Source of the DNA: Anditalea andensis
Lineage (GTDB): Bacteria; Bacteroidota; Bacteroidia; Cytophagales; Cyclobacteriaceae
Assembly (NCBI RefSeq): GCF_000714815.1
Contig: NZ_JMIH01000014.1
Coordinates: forward strand, 186,001 to 250,000
Reading direction: 5' to 3'
DNA length: 64,000 bases
The notes beneath the pieces were generated by a model. It did not search any database. It saw only the letters and a list, made by a program, of their open reading frames with translations, and was not told the DNA's origin. Shown here piece by piece: positions 35,480 through 44,859 of this stretch (positions are counted from its first letter, which is position 1; the number at the start of each line of letters is the position of its first letter). The translations under genes were made by a program, and so were the position numbers.

Positions 35480-36333
35480 TGTTATTAAACATAACCCATA
35501 TTACTAATTATACTTATAGTGAATCAGTACCTTTAAATCCGCATAGCATATACCTATACCCTTTACCTAGAAAACATGCTAAATTATTGAACTTTGACCT
35601 TCAGGTCACTCCTACCCCAGTGGATGTACAGCAGCGTTTCAGTATAGAAAACAATCCTTATTACCTTGCATGGTTTATCGGAGAGCACGCTTCTCTTTCC
35701 ATCGAAGTTTCCCTTCAGCTAGCTATAACCCCATTTAATCCGTTTTCTTTTGTCATAGACCCCGATTTTATGAAGAGTTATTCTGCTGGAACTAACTTTC
35801 AGAATTTATATAAACCAGAAGAAATGAAACTATTAAGTCCTTCTTTAACATTAGAGGAAGGCTTGAATTTTGGGGATTTTGTAACTAAACTTCATAAAGA
35901 GCATCCTGATCCAATAAATTTTCTGGTAGCTATCACCGAAAGTATTCATTCACAGTGGAAACATATCATCAGGGAAGAAGAAAATTTATGGTCTCCGGAT
36001 AAGACATTTTTAGCTAATGAGGGGTCCTGCCGGGACCTATCATGGATGCTCATGCAGATGCTCAGAAAGGTAGGATTAGGGACAAAATTTGTAAGCGGCT
36101 ATGCCTTTAACCCTGAATTGGATGAAGGCAATGACCTCCATGCATGGGTAGAAGTATATCTCCCCGGTGCAGGATGGGTGGGCATAGATCCCAGTTTAGG
36201 ACTTTTAACTGATGAACACTATATACCTTTGGCCAGTAGCGCTATCCCCCAATTCACGCTTCCTGTGAGTGGAACCTACGGAGGCACTGCCAGCAGTGAG
36301 ATGCATACAGAGGTGGTGATAAGTGAGGTGTAG
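35479..36333 (+). CDS. Transglutaminase-like cysteine protease/transferase of the Anbu operon
   Basis: 284 residues. N-terminal beta domain (MLLNITHITNYTYSESVPLN; EVSLQLAITPFNPFSF), then a transglutaminase-like core with the triad Cys in NEGSCRDLSWMLMQMLRKVG, His in DLHAWVEVYLPGAGWVG and Asp in IDPSLGLL. Members of this family hydrolyse or transfer peptide amides. Its start overlaps the Anbu stop by one base. It is the last gene of the operon. Confidence 0.92.
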   Translation: MLLNITHITNYTYSESVPLNPHSIYLYPLPRKHAKLLNFDLQVTPTPVDVQQRFSIENNPYYLAWFIGEHASLSIEVSLQLAITPFNPFSFVIDPDFMKSYSAGTNFQNLYKPEEMKLLSPSLTLEEGLNFGDFVTKLHKEHPDPINFLVAITESIHSQWKHIIREEENLWSPDKTFLANEGSCRDLSWMLMQMLRKVGLGTKFVSGYAFNPELDEGNDLHAWVEVYLPGAGWVGIDPSLGLLTDEHYIPLASSAIPQFTLPVSGTYGGTASSEMHTEVVISEV

Positions 36334-36630
36334 TATGATTGATGTCGCATGTTAAAAAGATATTTGACCGAACGCGTGATAAAAAATGGAAGCTAGAAGG
36401 GTAAGACCGAAGAAAATTAAATTAAAGAATGTATTTAGGGTGATGCATGGCATTATAATGTAATTTCCCCAAAAAGAATAGATAGGATATTTTTTTACGA
36501 TCACTATCCCACCTGCGAACAATAATTGTCCGATTAAGAACGCTCTTCTAAAAAAAGACTCTAAACATGCCTGAATCGTCGATTTTTTATGGCATAGCTT
36601 ATGGAAAGCATAGTAGAACAAATCTTGTAA
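36334..36630. other. Intergenic region before a permease pseudogene
   Basis: About 300 bases with no gene I can support. A minus-strand open frame here (89 codons) is rich in hydrophobic residues but matches no family and overlaps what is probably the eroded 5' part of the adjacent permease pseudogene. Confidence 0.35.
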
Positions 36631-36633
36631 TAT

Positions 36634-37536
36634 GATGAAATTCTATGCATTAAGGGCAGCTTTTCGAAATCTAATACCGAAATTGAATGGCTGGGAAAAA
36701 GCAAGGACGCCTCAATGCAATTCAAGCTATTTAGGTCTGATGAGGGTTTCATGCCTACTATGGGAATAGAATTGCTACAGGGAAGGAATTTTATATGCTC
36801 AGATCAGGATTCTCTTAACTACATCATCAACCGCAGAGCGATGGAAATAATGGGAATTCCAGAGCATGAAGTGATCGGATCAGAACTCGGTGTTTGGGGC
36901 AATAATGGAAGGATTATCGGTGTGACTGAAGATTTTCATAACGATAACCTTATGGTGGCTATATAGCCTTTGGTATTTCTTTATTCAAAAAATCTTGGAG
37001 CACATTATTATGTAAAAGTAGATCAGGCTTCATCCATGGAAGAATCATTGGCCGGGATCGAAGAAGTTTTTAAAACTTATAGCCCAGACTATCCATTTCA
37101 ATTTACTTTTTTGGACGAGCTGTTTGAACGGCAGTATAAGGCTGATATAGTACTGGGTAGGCTTTCTATGAGTTTTATGGAGATTTCAATCATAATATCA
37201 TGCTTGGGGCTTTTTGGTTTGGCAACATTCACCGCATCACGACGGATAAAAGAACTTGGTATCAGAAAAGTAATGGGAGCTAGTTCGCTTAATTTGGTTC
37301 TGATGCTATGTGGTGATTTCACTAAACTAATATTAATCAGTATTACTATTGGCAGTTCCATTGCCTGGTATTTGGCTAAAGAATATCTTTCAGGTTTTGC
37401 CTTTCATGTAGATATCAGTGGAAGTGTATTTTTACTTGCCTCTGTAGGATTATTGACTTTATCACAGCTCACGGTAGGATACCAATCCCTAAAAGCTGCT
37501 TTTACTAATCCTGCGGCGTCCCTGAAAAATGAATGA
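36634..37536 (+). pseudogene. MacB/FtsX-type ABC transporter permease remnant
   Basis: One frame reads TEIEWLGKSKDASMQFKLFR ... MGIELLQGRNFICSDQD and GRIIGVTEDFHNDNLMVAI, then an in-frame TAG at 36964-36966, then PLVFLYSKNLGAHYYVKVDQ and the final FtsX unit with three or four membrane helices (SFMEISIIISCLGLFGLATF; RRIKELGIRKVMGASSLNLV; GYQSLKAAFTNPAASLKNE). This is the last third of the roughly 800-residue permeases common in Cytophagales. The N-terminal half, including the first FtsX unit, is missing and the periplasmic part is interrupted, so the gene is dead. Stop-codon readthrough is very unlikely. Confidence 0.85.
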
Positions 37537-37981
37537 GCGTAACAATTTGATTACTGCCATTGAGAAATCCAGCTCCCCATTTCCAGCAGCTCTTTGATAT
37601 CTGGGGATAAAGGTCTTTCAGTACATAAAGGAAAGCCTCACAGCTCCGGTTGCTTCGGTGCCAATGGTAATGGAGAAGTGCTTTTAACCTACTTGGCATT
37701 TACAATATCGATTATATGTCAACTACTTGGGTCACTGACATTTTTAATAAAAATAATCTGACCTATTTAATCCATAAGCTGTTGAAAAGAACAAAATTGC
37801 GTAATTTTTCACCCCACTTTATCACGTTACCATACGTTATCATTGGTACCTTATCGGAAGCTTGATAGTATTACAGTGGTAGAAAGTGAAAACAATCTAA
37901 TCACCATAATAAATAAATACCCCATAAAATACGTTAAGGCTAGCCCTTGTCTGACCTATGTGGTTTATAGGGGTCATAATC
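37537..37981. other. Intergenic region with an unrecognised frame fragment
   Basis: No established gene. On the minus strand 37699-37505 a 64-codon frame reads RLKALLHYHWHRSNRSCEAF, LYVLKDLYPQISKSCWKWG and a short tail, and overlaps the end of the permease pseudogene. It could be the remnant of a transposase or other decayed gene, but I cannot name a family. Confidence 0.3.
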
Positions 37982-39250
37982 TTATTTTGCTGGCAGTACC
38001 TTAGCGCTCACTTGTCCAAAACCAACCCTGATGTTTCCATTTTCACAGTAGCCCCGCATGGTCACTGTATCTCCATCGTTGATAAACTTTCTTTCTGATC
38101 CGTCACTGAGTTTGATGGGTTTGGTCCCCTTCCAGGAAAGTTCCAACATAGAACCATAGCTATCCTCAGTAGGTCCGGAAATGGTGCCGGAGGCATACAT
38201 ATCCCCCACATTGATATTGCACCCATTTACAGTATGGTGGGCCAGCTGCTGGGCTATGTTCCAATACATATATTTGAAATTGGAAGAGCAGAGTTTATTT
38301 TCGTGGCCTTTCTCAGGTGACAGATATACCTCTAATTGAATATCAAAACCATGGTCCTTTTCACACTGGAGGTAAGGAAGGACTTCGGGATCCTGCTTAG
38401 GATTGGCCACCCTGAATGGTTCCAGCGCATCCAGCGTCACAATCCAAGGCGATATGCTGGAGGCAAAGTTTTTTCCAAGAAATGGGCCTAAGGGAACATA
38501 TTCCCAGGCCTGTAAATCTCTCGCAGACCAATCATTGAAAAGCACAAAACCGAAAATATAATCTTCTGCATCTGCTGTAGAAATATTGTCCCCCATCTTA
38601 GTAGATTTACCGGTGATAAAAGCCAGCTCCAGTTCGAAATCCAATCTCCGTGAAGGACCGAATTCGGGGGTCTCCATATTGGCGTCCTTATACTGACCTT
38701 TTGGCCTATGTATAGGTATGCCCGAGGGAACTATGGATGACGCCCTTCCATGGTACCCTACTGGAAGGTGTTTCCAGTTGGGTAACAGCGCATTTTCAGG
38801 ATCTCTAAACATGGTGCCTACATTGGTGGCATGTTCCATACTGCTATAAAAATCTGTATAATCACCTACTTTCACCGGCATTAGCATTTCGGCATCCTTA
38901 AAATTTACCATTGCTTTACCTCTACTCTGGTGATCTTTAAGATCTGCAGTATCTTCCTCGAGGAGATACTGCACCCTTTCCCTTACTTTGCGGGTGATGT
39001 TTTTCCCCAGAGCTATAAAATCATTCAGGGAGTCCTTTACAAAAATATCTTCGGGAAGGTGGCAGTCAGATAAAAAACCTTCATTTTGAAGAATGGAGAG
39101 ATCCACTATTTTTTCGCCAATGGCAATGCCTGCTCTGGGAGATAACCTTTTATTTTTAAAAACACCGAATGGTAGATTATAAATGGTAAAATCTGTATTT
39201 TTTGGCATTTGGACCCAAGTAGATTTTTGGGATACATTTTGGTTCTTCAT
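37982..39250 (-). CDS. fahA: Fumarylacetoacetase
   Basis: Hydrolyses 4-fumarylacetoacetate to fumarate and acetoacetate, the last step of tyrosine/homogentisate breakdown. Start at the ATG of MKNQNVSQ; a TTG two codons upstream is unlikely. 422 residues, the eukaryote-like FAH length. N-terminal SH3-like domain (NLPFGVFKNKRLSPRAGIAI) and catalytic domain with YTDFYSSMEHATNVGTMFRD, LPVGYHGRASSIVPSGIPIH, DFELELAFITGKSTKMGDN (metal-binding Glu) and DWSARDLQAWEYVPLGPFLG. No other tyrosine-degradation gene is adjacent. Confidence 0.95.
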   Translation of the reverse strand: MKNQNVSQKSTWVQMPKNTDFTIYNLPFGVFKNKRLSPRAGIAIGEKIVDLSILQNEGFLSDCHLPEDIFVKDSLNDFIALGKNITRKVRERVQYLLEEDTADLKDHQSRGKAMVNFKDAEMLMPVKVGDYTDFYSSMEHATNVGTMFRDPENALLPNWKHLPVGYHGRASSIVPSGIPIHRPKGQYKDANMETPEFGPSRRLDFELELAFITGKSTKMGDNISTADAEDYIFGFVLFNDWSARDLQAWEYVPLGPFLGKNFASSISPWIVTLDALEPFRVANPKQDPEVLPYLQCEKDHGFDIQLEVYLSPEKGHENKLCSSNFKYMYWNIAQQLAHHTVNGCNINVGDMYASGTISGPTEDSYGSMLELSWKGTKPIKLSDGSERKFINDGDTVTMRGYCENGNIRVGFGQVSAKVLPAK

Positions 39251-39365
39251 TATCAAAAATTAGTTTAAGACAAATTTATAATTAATAAGCCGAGTTCAAA
39301 ACACTATTCCAATATAAAGGGTCGCTTAATCATTAAAAGAGTGGTGCCTAAAAGGATATTTATAC

Positions 39366-39373
39366 TATTTTTG
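39366..39373 (+). promoter_or_regulatory. Candidate -7 element of valS
   Basis: TATTTTTG fits TAnnTTTG and lies 31 bases before the valS start. I see no good TTTG at the -33 position, so support is limited. Confidence 0.35.
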
Positions 39374-39404
39374 CACTTTGTTTAATCAAATATGTGAATG
39401 CCCC

Positions 39405-42035
39405 ATGTCGCTATCTACTAAATATAATCCTGCAGAATCAGAATCAAAATGGTACCAGTTCTGGATTGAAAATAAATTGTTTAATTCCCAGATAGATTAT
39501 AACAAAGAACCATATACGGTAGTCATCCCCCCTCCCAATGTTACCGGCGTGCTGCATATGGGTCATATGCTTAATAACACCCTACAGGATGTACTGGTAA
39601 GAAAAGCCAGAATGGAAGGCAAAAATGCCTGCTGGGTCCCTGGCACCGACCATGCCTCTATTGCTACTGAAACCAAGGTGGTGGCGATGCTGAAAGAGAA
39701 GGGTATCGATAAAAAATCCCTTTCCAGAGAGGAGTTTTTGAAATATGCCTGGGAGTGGAAAGAAAAATATGGGGGCATCATCTTGGAGCAGCTCAAAAAA
39801 CTTGGAGCTTCCTGTGATTGGGACAGGACGAAGTTCACCATGGACGAGGACCTCAGTCAGGCTGTTACCAGCGTATTTATAGACCTCCACAAAAAAGGAA
39901 AAATCTATCGTGGCATACGCATGGTAAACTGGGACCCACAGGGCAAAACAGCTCTTTCCGATGACGAGGTGATCTTTAGAGAGATTAATTCAAAGCTTTA
40001 TTATATAAATTATAAGATCGAAGGGTATAGTGATCATCTCACCATCGCTACTACCCGTCCTGAGACAATAATGGCTGATGTGGCCATCTGCATCAATCCA
40101 AATGATCCTAGGTTCCAACATCTAAAAGGTAAAAAAGCCATCATCCCGATTATAAATAGGTCAATACCTATCATAGAAGATGAATATGTGGACATGGAAT
40201 TTGGTACAGGCTGCTTAAAAATAACCCCTGCCCATGATCTAAATGACTACGAGCTTGGGGTTAAGCACAAACTGGAAGTAATAGATATACTCAATGATGA
40301 CGGCACCCTAAATGATAAAGCCCAAATCCTGATCGGTGAAGACCGGTTTATAGCCCGAAAAAAAATAGCCAAACTGCTCACAGAAAGTGGACACCTGGCC
40401 AAAGAAGAAGCGTATAAGTCCAATGTGGGACATTCAGAAAGAACCAATGCTGTAATAGAGCCTAAGCTATCTATGCAGTGGTTTCTGAAAATGGAAGACC
40501 TGACCAAGCCGGCTCTGAAAGCTGTCATGGAGGACATCATCCAGCTGTATCCTCCCAAGTTTAAAAACATGTACCGAAGCTGGATGGAAAATGTGCGCGA
40601 CTGGTGCATATCCAGACAGCTGTGGTGGGGACATCAGATCCCCGCTTACTATCTCCCTAATGGTGAATATGTAGTAGCGGCTTCTAGAGAGGAAGCTTTG
40701 CAGATCGCCCATGAGAAGTTTGGAATTAACTATGAAGTAAACGATCTCCGACAGGAGGATGATGTACTTGATACCTGGTTCTCATCCTGGCTTTGGCCGA
40801 TATCAGTATTTGATACGGATGTATTCCATACAGGAGAGCAAAATGATGAACTAAAATACTATTACCCAACTAATGATCTGGTTACAGCACCGGAAATACT
40901 CTTCTTTTGGGTGGCCAGGATGATCATCGCCGGATACGAATATACAGGAGAAAAACCTTTCAAAAATGTCTACCTCACCGGAATAGTCAGGGATAAGCTA
41001 GGAAGAAAAATGTCTAAATCCCTGGGTAATTCCCCTGACCCCCTCGAGCTTATCAAACAATACGGTGCTGATGGAGTAAGAACAGGCATGCTTTTCAGCT
41101 CACCTGCGGGCAATGATCTCCCTTTTGATGAAAAACTGGTAGAGCAAGGCAGAAATTTCTCCAATAAAATATGGAATGCCTTCAGACTGGTAAAAGGTTG
41201 GGAAATAGATTCGAATATACTGGAAAATGAGAACCAAGCGGCATTTGAGTGGTTTGAAAACCGACTGAATGAAGCCATCAAGGAAATAGAAGACCACTTC
41301 AGTAAATTCAGAATCTCAGATGCCCTTATGGCTACATATAAACTTGTCTGGGATGATTTCTGCTCATGGTACCTGGAAATGATCAAACCGCCTTATCAGC
41401 AGCCCGTAGACCTGGAAACATATGAAAAAACGATCGCGTTTTTCGAAAAAATCCTTCAGCTATTGCATCCATTTATGCCATTTATAACTGAAGAACTTTG
41501 GCAGCAGATCAAATATCGAGAAGTTAAAGAAGCGCTTATTGTATCCGAATGGCCAAAAGCCAATGATTTTGACAGCAAAACAATAAAAAACGCTACTCAT
41601 ATCTTTGAAGTGGTAAGCCATATAAGAAACATCAGGGCCTCCAAAGGGATATCCCCAAAGGTAGCATTTGACCTGACCATCCATACAGATAGCAAAGAAC
41701 TTTATAGCTCATACGAAACTATTTTAAAAAAGCTGGCGAATCTGAATGGTATTTCCTTTGGACAAAAGGTGGAAAATGCAATCAGTTTTGTAATCAAAAG
41801 TGATGAGTTTTTCTTACCTATGGCGGAAAAGCTCGATGTAGATAAAGAAAGAGAAACCCTGTTAAAGGAAATTGATTATACAAAAGGTTTTTTGAAAGCT
41901 GTAGCCAAAAAACTGAGCAATGAAAAGTTTGTAAACAGTGCCCCTGCTCAGGTGGTAGATGCAGAGCGTAAGAAAGAAGCAGATGCACAGGCCAAAATAA
42001 AAACAATGGAAGAAAGCCTGGCAAAATTAGGTTAA
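39405..42035 (+). CDS. valS: Valine--tRNA ligase
   Basis: Charges tRNA-Val with valine, with editing of mischarged threonine. Start at the ATG of MSLSTKYNPAESESKWYQFW; an in-frame TTG nine codons upstream is not needed. 876 residues, normal. The HIGH motif appears as PPPNVTGVLHMGHML, the editing domain as ATTRPETIMADVAICINPND, the tryptophan-rich DWCISRQLWWGHQIPAYYLP, and the KMSKS loop as GRKMSKSLGNSPDPLELI. The anticodon-binding domain and C-terminal coiled coil (ETLLKEIDYTKGFLKAVAKK) are intact. A terminator follows. Confidence 0.98.
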   Translation: MSLSTKYNPAESESKWYQFWIENKLFNSQIDYNKEPYTVVIPPPNVTGVLHMGHMLNNTLQDVLVRKARMEGKNACWVPGTDHASIATETKVVAMLKEKGIDKKSLSREEFLKYAWEWKEKYGGIILEQLKKLGASCDWDRTKFTMDEDLSQAVTSVFIDLHKKGKIYRGIRMVNWDPQGKTALSDDEVIFREINSKLYYINYKIEGYSDHLTIATTRPETIMADVAICINPNDPRFQHLKGKKAIIPIINRSIPIIEDEYVDMEFGTGCLKITPAHDLNDYELGVKHKLEVIDILNDDGTLNDKAQILIGEDRFIARKKIAKLLTESGHLAKEEAYKSNVGHSERTNAVIEPKLSMQWFLKMEDLTKPALKAVMEDIIQLYPPKFKNMYRSWMENVRDWCISRQLWWGHQIPAYYLPNGEYVVAASREEALQIAHEKFGINYEVNDLRQEDDVLDTWFSSWLWPISVFDTDVFHTGEQNDELKYYYPTNDLVTAPEILFFWVARMIIAGYEYTGEKPFKNVYLTGIVRDKLGRKMSKSLGNSPDPLELIKQYGADGVRTGMLFSSPAGNDLPFDEKLVEQGRNFSNKIWNAFRLVKGWEIDSNILENENQAAFEWFENRLNEAIKEIEDHFSKFRISDALMATYKLVWDDFCSWYLEMIKPPYQQPVDLETYEKTIAFFEKILQLLHPFMPFITEELWQQIKYREVKEALIVSEWPKANDFDSKTIKNATHIFEVVSHIRNIRASKGISPKVAFDLTIHTDSKELYSSYETILKKLANLNGISFGQKVENAISFVIKSDEFFLPMAEKLDVDKERETLLKEIDYTKGFLKAVAKKLSNEKFVNSAPAQVVDAERKKEADAQAKIKTMEESLAKLG

Positions 42036-42060
42036 ATCATACTTTGGGCATTTAATCATG

Positions 42061-42101
42061 GAGCAGTAAACTGGGAGAAATCACCATTTACTGCTCTTTT
42101 T
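42061..42101 (+). terminator. Rho-independent terminator of valS
   Basis: GAGCAGTAAA (42061-42070) pairs perfectly with TTTACTGCTC (42087-42096); the loop contains an extra TGG/CCA pairing, and a T-run follows at 42096-42101. It begins 25 bases after the valS stop. Confidence 0.85.
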
Positions 42102-42220
42102 ATTTATATCTATGCAAAAATCAAGGATGATAATCTATGGATAATGAATAGTTATGTGCAGCGTGGATCAATCTTCCTGTCTACCATACATTACTTGATT
42201 GATTGATTACTTATGCGCAA

Positions 42221-43267
42221 TTAAAACCTTATAGCCAATGAGGTATTTATGGCTGAATTACCCCTGCTAAACTTTCCCGCAGGAAGGTCATATACCGGAT
42301 CAGGGCTAAAAAATTGGCGGAATTCGATACGGGCTAGGGCCCTTTCAGTTACTTCATAGTCCAGGTTCATCGATAGCCCAGTCACTTCCATTCCATTATT
42401 TAAAATCACCCCTTTCTTATCTGAGTAATAGTCAACTCTTGAGGCTATATATAAGTGGTCAAAGAACTTTCTTCTCAATGATAAGGTAGCCCCGTACCAT
42501 TGGTTCAACTCGGTATTGATAGTAGATTCTATACCATAATCTGCACCGAAAGTTATACCCCAGCCATTAAAACTATACATGGTATAAAAATTATTGTAAA
42601 AACGGGGAAGGTATAAAGTTTGAGGATATTCATTCCCATAATAATTACTATAATTAATGATCATACCGTCCATGGGCCGGTAATTAATCCCCGCACCTAG
42701 TCCCAGTGATTGGTTTCTCTCTGTCCGCTGGACGTTTTGCCAGCCATTGGCCAGCCAGAGCGTGAGGTCCAAATTTTCGTTCCATGCATAGGATAATCTT
42801 CCTCCGGTGAGAAAGTAGGGGGAGTTTTCTGCAAGTAAGCTTCTGGAAAGGTGCCATGTTTCCATGCCCTCTGCACTCTCAAAACCAATATGGGAAGGCA
42901 TAATACCCACATCCAACCAAAGGTTATCCAATAATTTCACTCCAACCGAAGCTTCATATACCATCTGTGCCCAAGCAGGCTCATCAGCTAAATTATACTG
43001 TGCATAAGTCCCAGTCATCAGGGCCAGATTACCTCTGATATTATCTTCTGAATAAGCAGCTCTCAGGAATGCCAGGTTCACACTGAATTCATTATGTCTT
43101 TTAAAATTAAAAAGAAAATCAGGTCTTAAGTGATCCTCTGGCTGGTTAAGATCATAAGTATAATATGTCTCTATGTATCCAGATACTTCCCAGCCTCCGG
43201 AAGAAAAAATCTGAGCATTACTGCTGAAAGCTATAATTGAAAAAAGGAAAACAAGAAGACATCTCAT
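42221..43267 (-). CDS. Outer-membrane beta-barrel porin
   Basis: 348 residues: signal peptide (LLVFLFSIIAFSSNAQ), then alternating amphipathic strands, many with aromatic girdles (GWEVSGYIETYYTYDL; NFKRHNEFSVNLAFLRAAY; NLDLTLWLANGWQNVQ), ending ARIEFRQFFSPDP ... INTSLAIRF with a C-terminal Phe. It matches the Bacteroidota outer-membrane beta-barrel porin-2 type proteins. Likely a general or anion-type pore; no specific substrate is indicated. It lies downstream of ppa on the same strand, but a terminator separates them. Confidence 0.82.
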   Translation of the reverse strand: MRCLLVFLFSIIAFSSNAQIFSSGGWEVSGYIETYYTYDLNQPEDHLRPDFLFNFKRHNEFSVNLAFLRAAYSEDNIRGNLALMTGTYAQYNLADEPAWAQMVYEASVGVKLLDNLWLDVGIMPSHIGFESAEGMETWHLSRSLLAENSPYFLTGGRLSYAWNENLDLTLWLANGWQNVQRTERNQSLGLGAGINYRPMDGMIINYSNYYGNEYPQTLYLPRFYNNFYTMYSFNGWGITFGADYGIESTINTELNQWYGATLSLRRKFFDHLYIASRVDYYSDKKGVILNNGMEVTGLSMNLDYEVTERALARIEFRQFFSPDPVYDLPAGKFSRGNSAINTSLAIRF

Positions 43268-43301
43268 GCGGTCAGGTTTTAAAAAACATGAATGAAATTA
43301 A

Positions 43302-43331
43302 AGAAAAAAGCCCGTCAAACCGGGCTTTTTC
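43302..43331 (-). terminator. Rho-independent terminator of ppa
   Basis: Stem AGCCCG (43309-43314) with CGGGCT (43321-43326), loop of six bases, flanked by A- and T-runs that lengthen the stem and give a U-tract on the minus strand. It lies 22 bases after the ppa stop and upstream of the porin start, so it separates the two genes. Confidence 0.82.
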
Positions 43332-43352
43332 TTTATTCTTAAAAAAGGGGTA

Positions 43353-43895
43353 TTATATTTTTTTTGTTCTGAAAGACCTGTCATAAAGCTCAATACTTTC
43401 CAGGATAATCCTTTTGGCATCCTCTTTACCCAAAAAGTCTTCCACTTTTACTTCCTTGTTTTCCAGTTTTTTATAATCTTCAAAAAACCTGTGGATTTCT
43501 TTCATCAAATGTGGAGGCAGGGCGTCTATATCCTCAATATAATTAACTGACTGATCATCGGCTGCTACTGCTATAATTTTATCATCTGCTTCACCACCAT
43601 CTATCATTCTCATTACACCTATCACCTTTGCTTTTACCAAAGTCATAGAAGGAATATCTATTTGAGAAATGATAAGTATATCTAGGGGATCATGGTCTTC
43701 ACAGAAAGTCTGAGGAATAAACCCATAATTTGCAGGATAATGAACAGCGGAAAACAATACCCTGTCTAAAAGCAGCATGCCTGTTTTTTTATCTAACTCA
43801 TATTTCCCTTTACTGCCCTTTGGAATTTCGATAACACCAGTGACAAATTCCGGTGCATCTTTCCCTATATGCACATCGTGCCATGGATTGATCAT
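43353..43895 (-). CDS. ppa: Inorganic pyrophosphatase (family I)
   Basis: Hydrolyses pyrophosphate to phosphate, driving biosynthesis. 180 residues, the usual bacterial length. Motifs: [19 protein letters not shown] (Glu, Lys active-site residues), [20 protein letters not shown], the signature [13 protein letters not shown] with three metal-binding Asp, and [21 protein letters not shown] terminator follows immediately. Confidence 0.97.
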   Translation of the reverse strand: MINPWHDVHIGKDAPEFVTGVIEIPKGSKGKYELDKKTGMLLLDRVLFSAVHYPANYGFIPQTFCEDHDPLDILIISQIDIPSMTLVKAKVIGVMRMIDGGEADDKIIAVAADDQSVNYIEDIDALPPHLMKEIHRFFEDYKKLENKEVKVEDFLGKEDAKRIILESIELYDRSFRTKKI

Positions 43896-43952
43896 ATCAA
43901 AAATAATTTATATTTCAACTTTTAAATAGCATGCAAAATTACGCCATTTAAA

Positions 43953-44219
43953 ATGTATACAAAACAATCCTTTAGTATTTTAAATATATTTTTTGGTCTT
44001 CTTGTCTCACTGGCCGTTATTTTGCCGTATGGGCTTCAAAACATCCTAACTTATGAAATCGATCATGAGGAAACTATCAAAGATGTAGACTTTCATAGGG
44101 CACCTAAAAAATTAAAAAAACATGAGAAAATTACCCCTTACCTTTCTATTGGTATTCGCATTTTATATTACCCTTCATGCCCAGCAGGTTCAAACAGTGG
44201 AAGTAGAAGGTCAAAGTGA
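43953..44219 (+). CDS. Possible small membrane-anchored protein overlapping the SIMPL gene
   Basis: 88 codons. The first 55 read like a real protein: MYTKQSFSILNIFFGLLVSL AVILPY (one membrane segment) then a charged stretch TYEIDHEETIKDVDFHRAP. The last 33 codons overlap the start of the next gene by 98 bases in another frame and look unnatural (ILYYPSCPAGSNSGSRRSK). Either a genuine small protein whose 3' end has been rewritten by a frameshift, or a chance frame. I do not recognise a family. Confidence 0.35.
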   Translation: MYTKQSFSILNIFFGLLVSLAVILPYGLQNILTYEIDHEETIKDVDFHRAPKKLKKHEKITPYLSIGIRILYYPSCPAGSNSGSRRSK

Positions 44220-44826
44220 ACTAAGGATCAAGCCTGATCAAGCCATCTTAGCTGTACAAGTTCAGCACAAAGCACCAAAAGCATCAGATGCCGCCCAGGG
44301 ATTGAACAAGCAATCTCAGGAAATAGTTGAGCTGATGAAAAAAAGCAAACTTTCCGACTATGATCTAAAAACCAACAATTATCAAGTAAACATCAATAGG
44401 GTTTACACCAATAATACTATGAAAGAAAATGGTTACATAGCTACACAAACTATTAACATCACCATACGGGACCTGGATGGAGATTTGGTCAAAGCTGTAG
44501 ATGCCTTAGGCCAGATAAAGGATTTACAATATTCCATCAGTTATATGTTATCTGACAGTTTAAAAAGCAGCTTAGAGAAAGAATTATTGACTGAAGCATT
44601 AAAAGATGCCCAGAAAAAAGCTGATATTATAAAAGATGCTATGGGACTTCAAGAAATAAAGGTGAATAAGATTGATTATAAACCACAGAACAGTTTTAAC
44701 TTCCCTATATTCAGACAGGCAGCGGAATTTAGTATGGATGCCAGTGCCAAAGCTATGCCCGTATTACAGCCCGACGAGCAAAAAATTTCTGATAGAGTAG
44801 TAGTTAGTTACAGATTTGTTAATTGA
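44122..44826 (+). CDS. SIMPL domain-containing protein (DUF541)
   Basis: 234 residues: signal peptide (PLTFLLVFAFYITLHAQQ), then the SIMPL fold. QTVEVEGQSELRIKPDQAIL, VQVQHKAPKASDAAQGLNKQ, LKTNNYQVNINRVYTNNTM, GYIATQTINITIRDLDG and a terminal VVVSYRFVN are typical. Members are periplasmic or outer-membrane associated with poorly defined roles in stress and envelope upkeep. It stands alone and meets the following minus-strand signalling operon tail to tail. Confidence 0.88.
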   Translation: MRKLPLTFLLVFAFYITLHAQQVQTVEVEGQSELRIKPDQAILAVQVQHKAPKASDAAQGLNKQSQEIVELMKKSKLSDYDLKTNNYQVNINRVYTNNTMKENGYIATQTINITIRDLDGDLVKAVDALGQIKDLQYSISYMLSDSLKSSLEKELLTEALKDAQKKADIIKDAMGLQEIKVNKIDYKPQNSFNFPIFRQAAEFSMDASAKAMPVLQPDEQKISDRVVVSYRFVN

Positions 44827-44859
44827 TAAATACTATAAAAATTTTAGCGCTCTCTTCCT

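Noticed and set aside
36352-36621. Minus-strand 89-codon hydrophobic frame
   Set aside because: No family resemblance and it lies in the probable eroded 5' end of a permease pseudogene; likely a chance frame.
36964-36966. TAG within the permease frame as a pyrrolysine or readthrough codon
   Set aside because: The N-terminal two-thirds of the gene are also missing, so simple pseudogene decay explains it.
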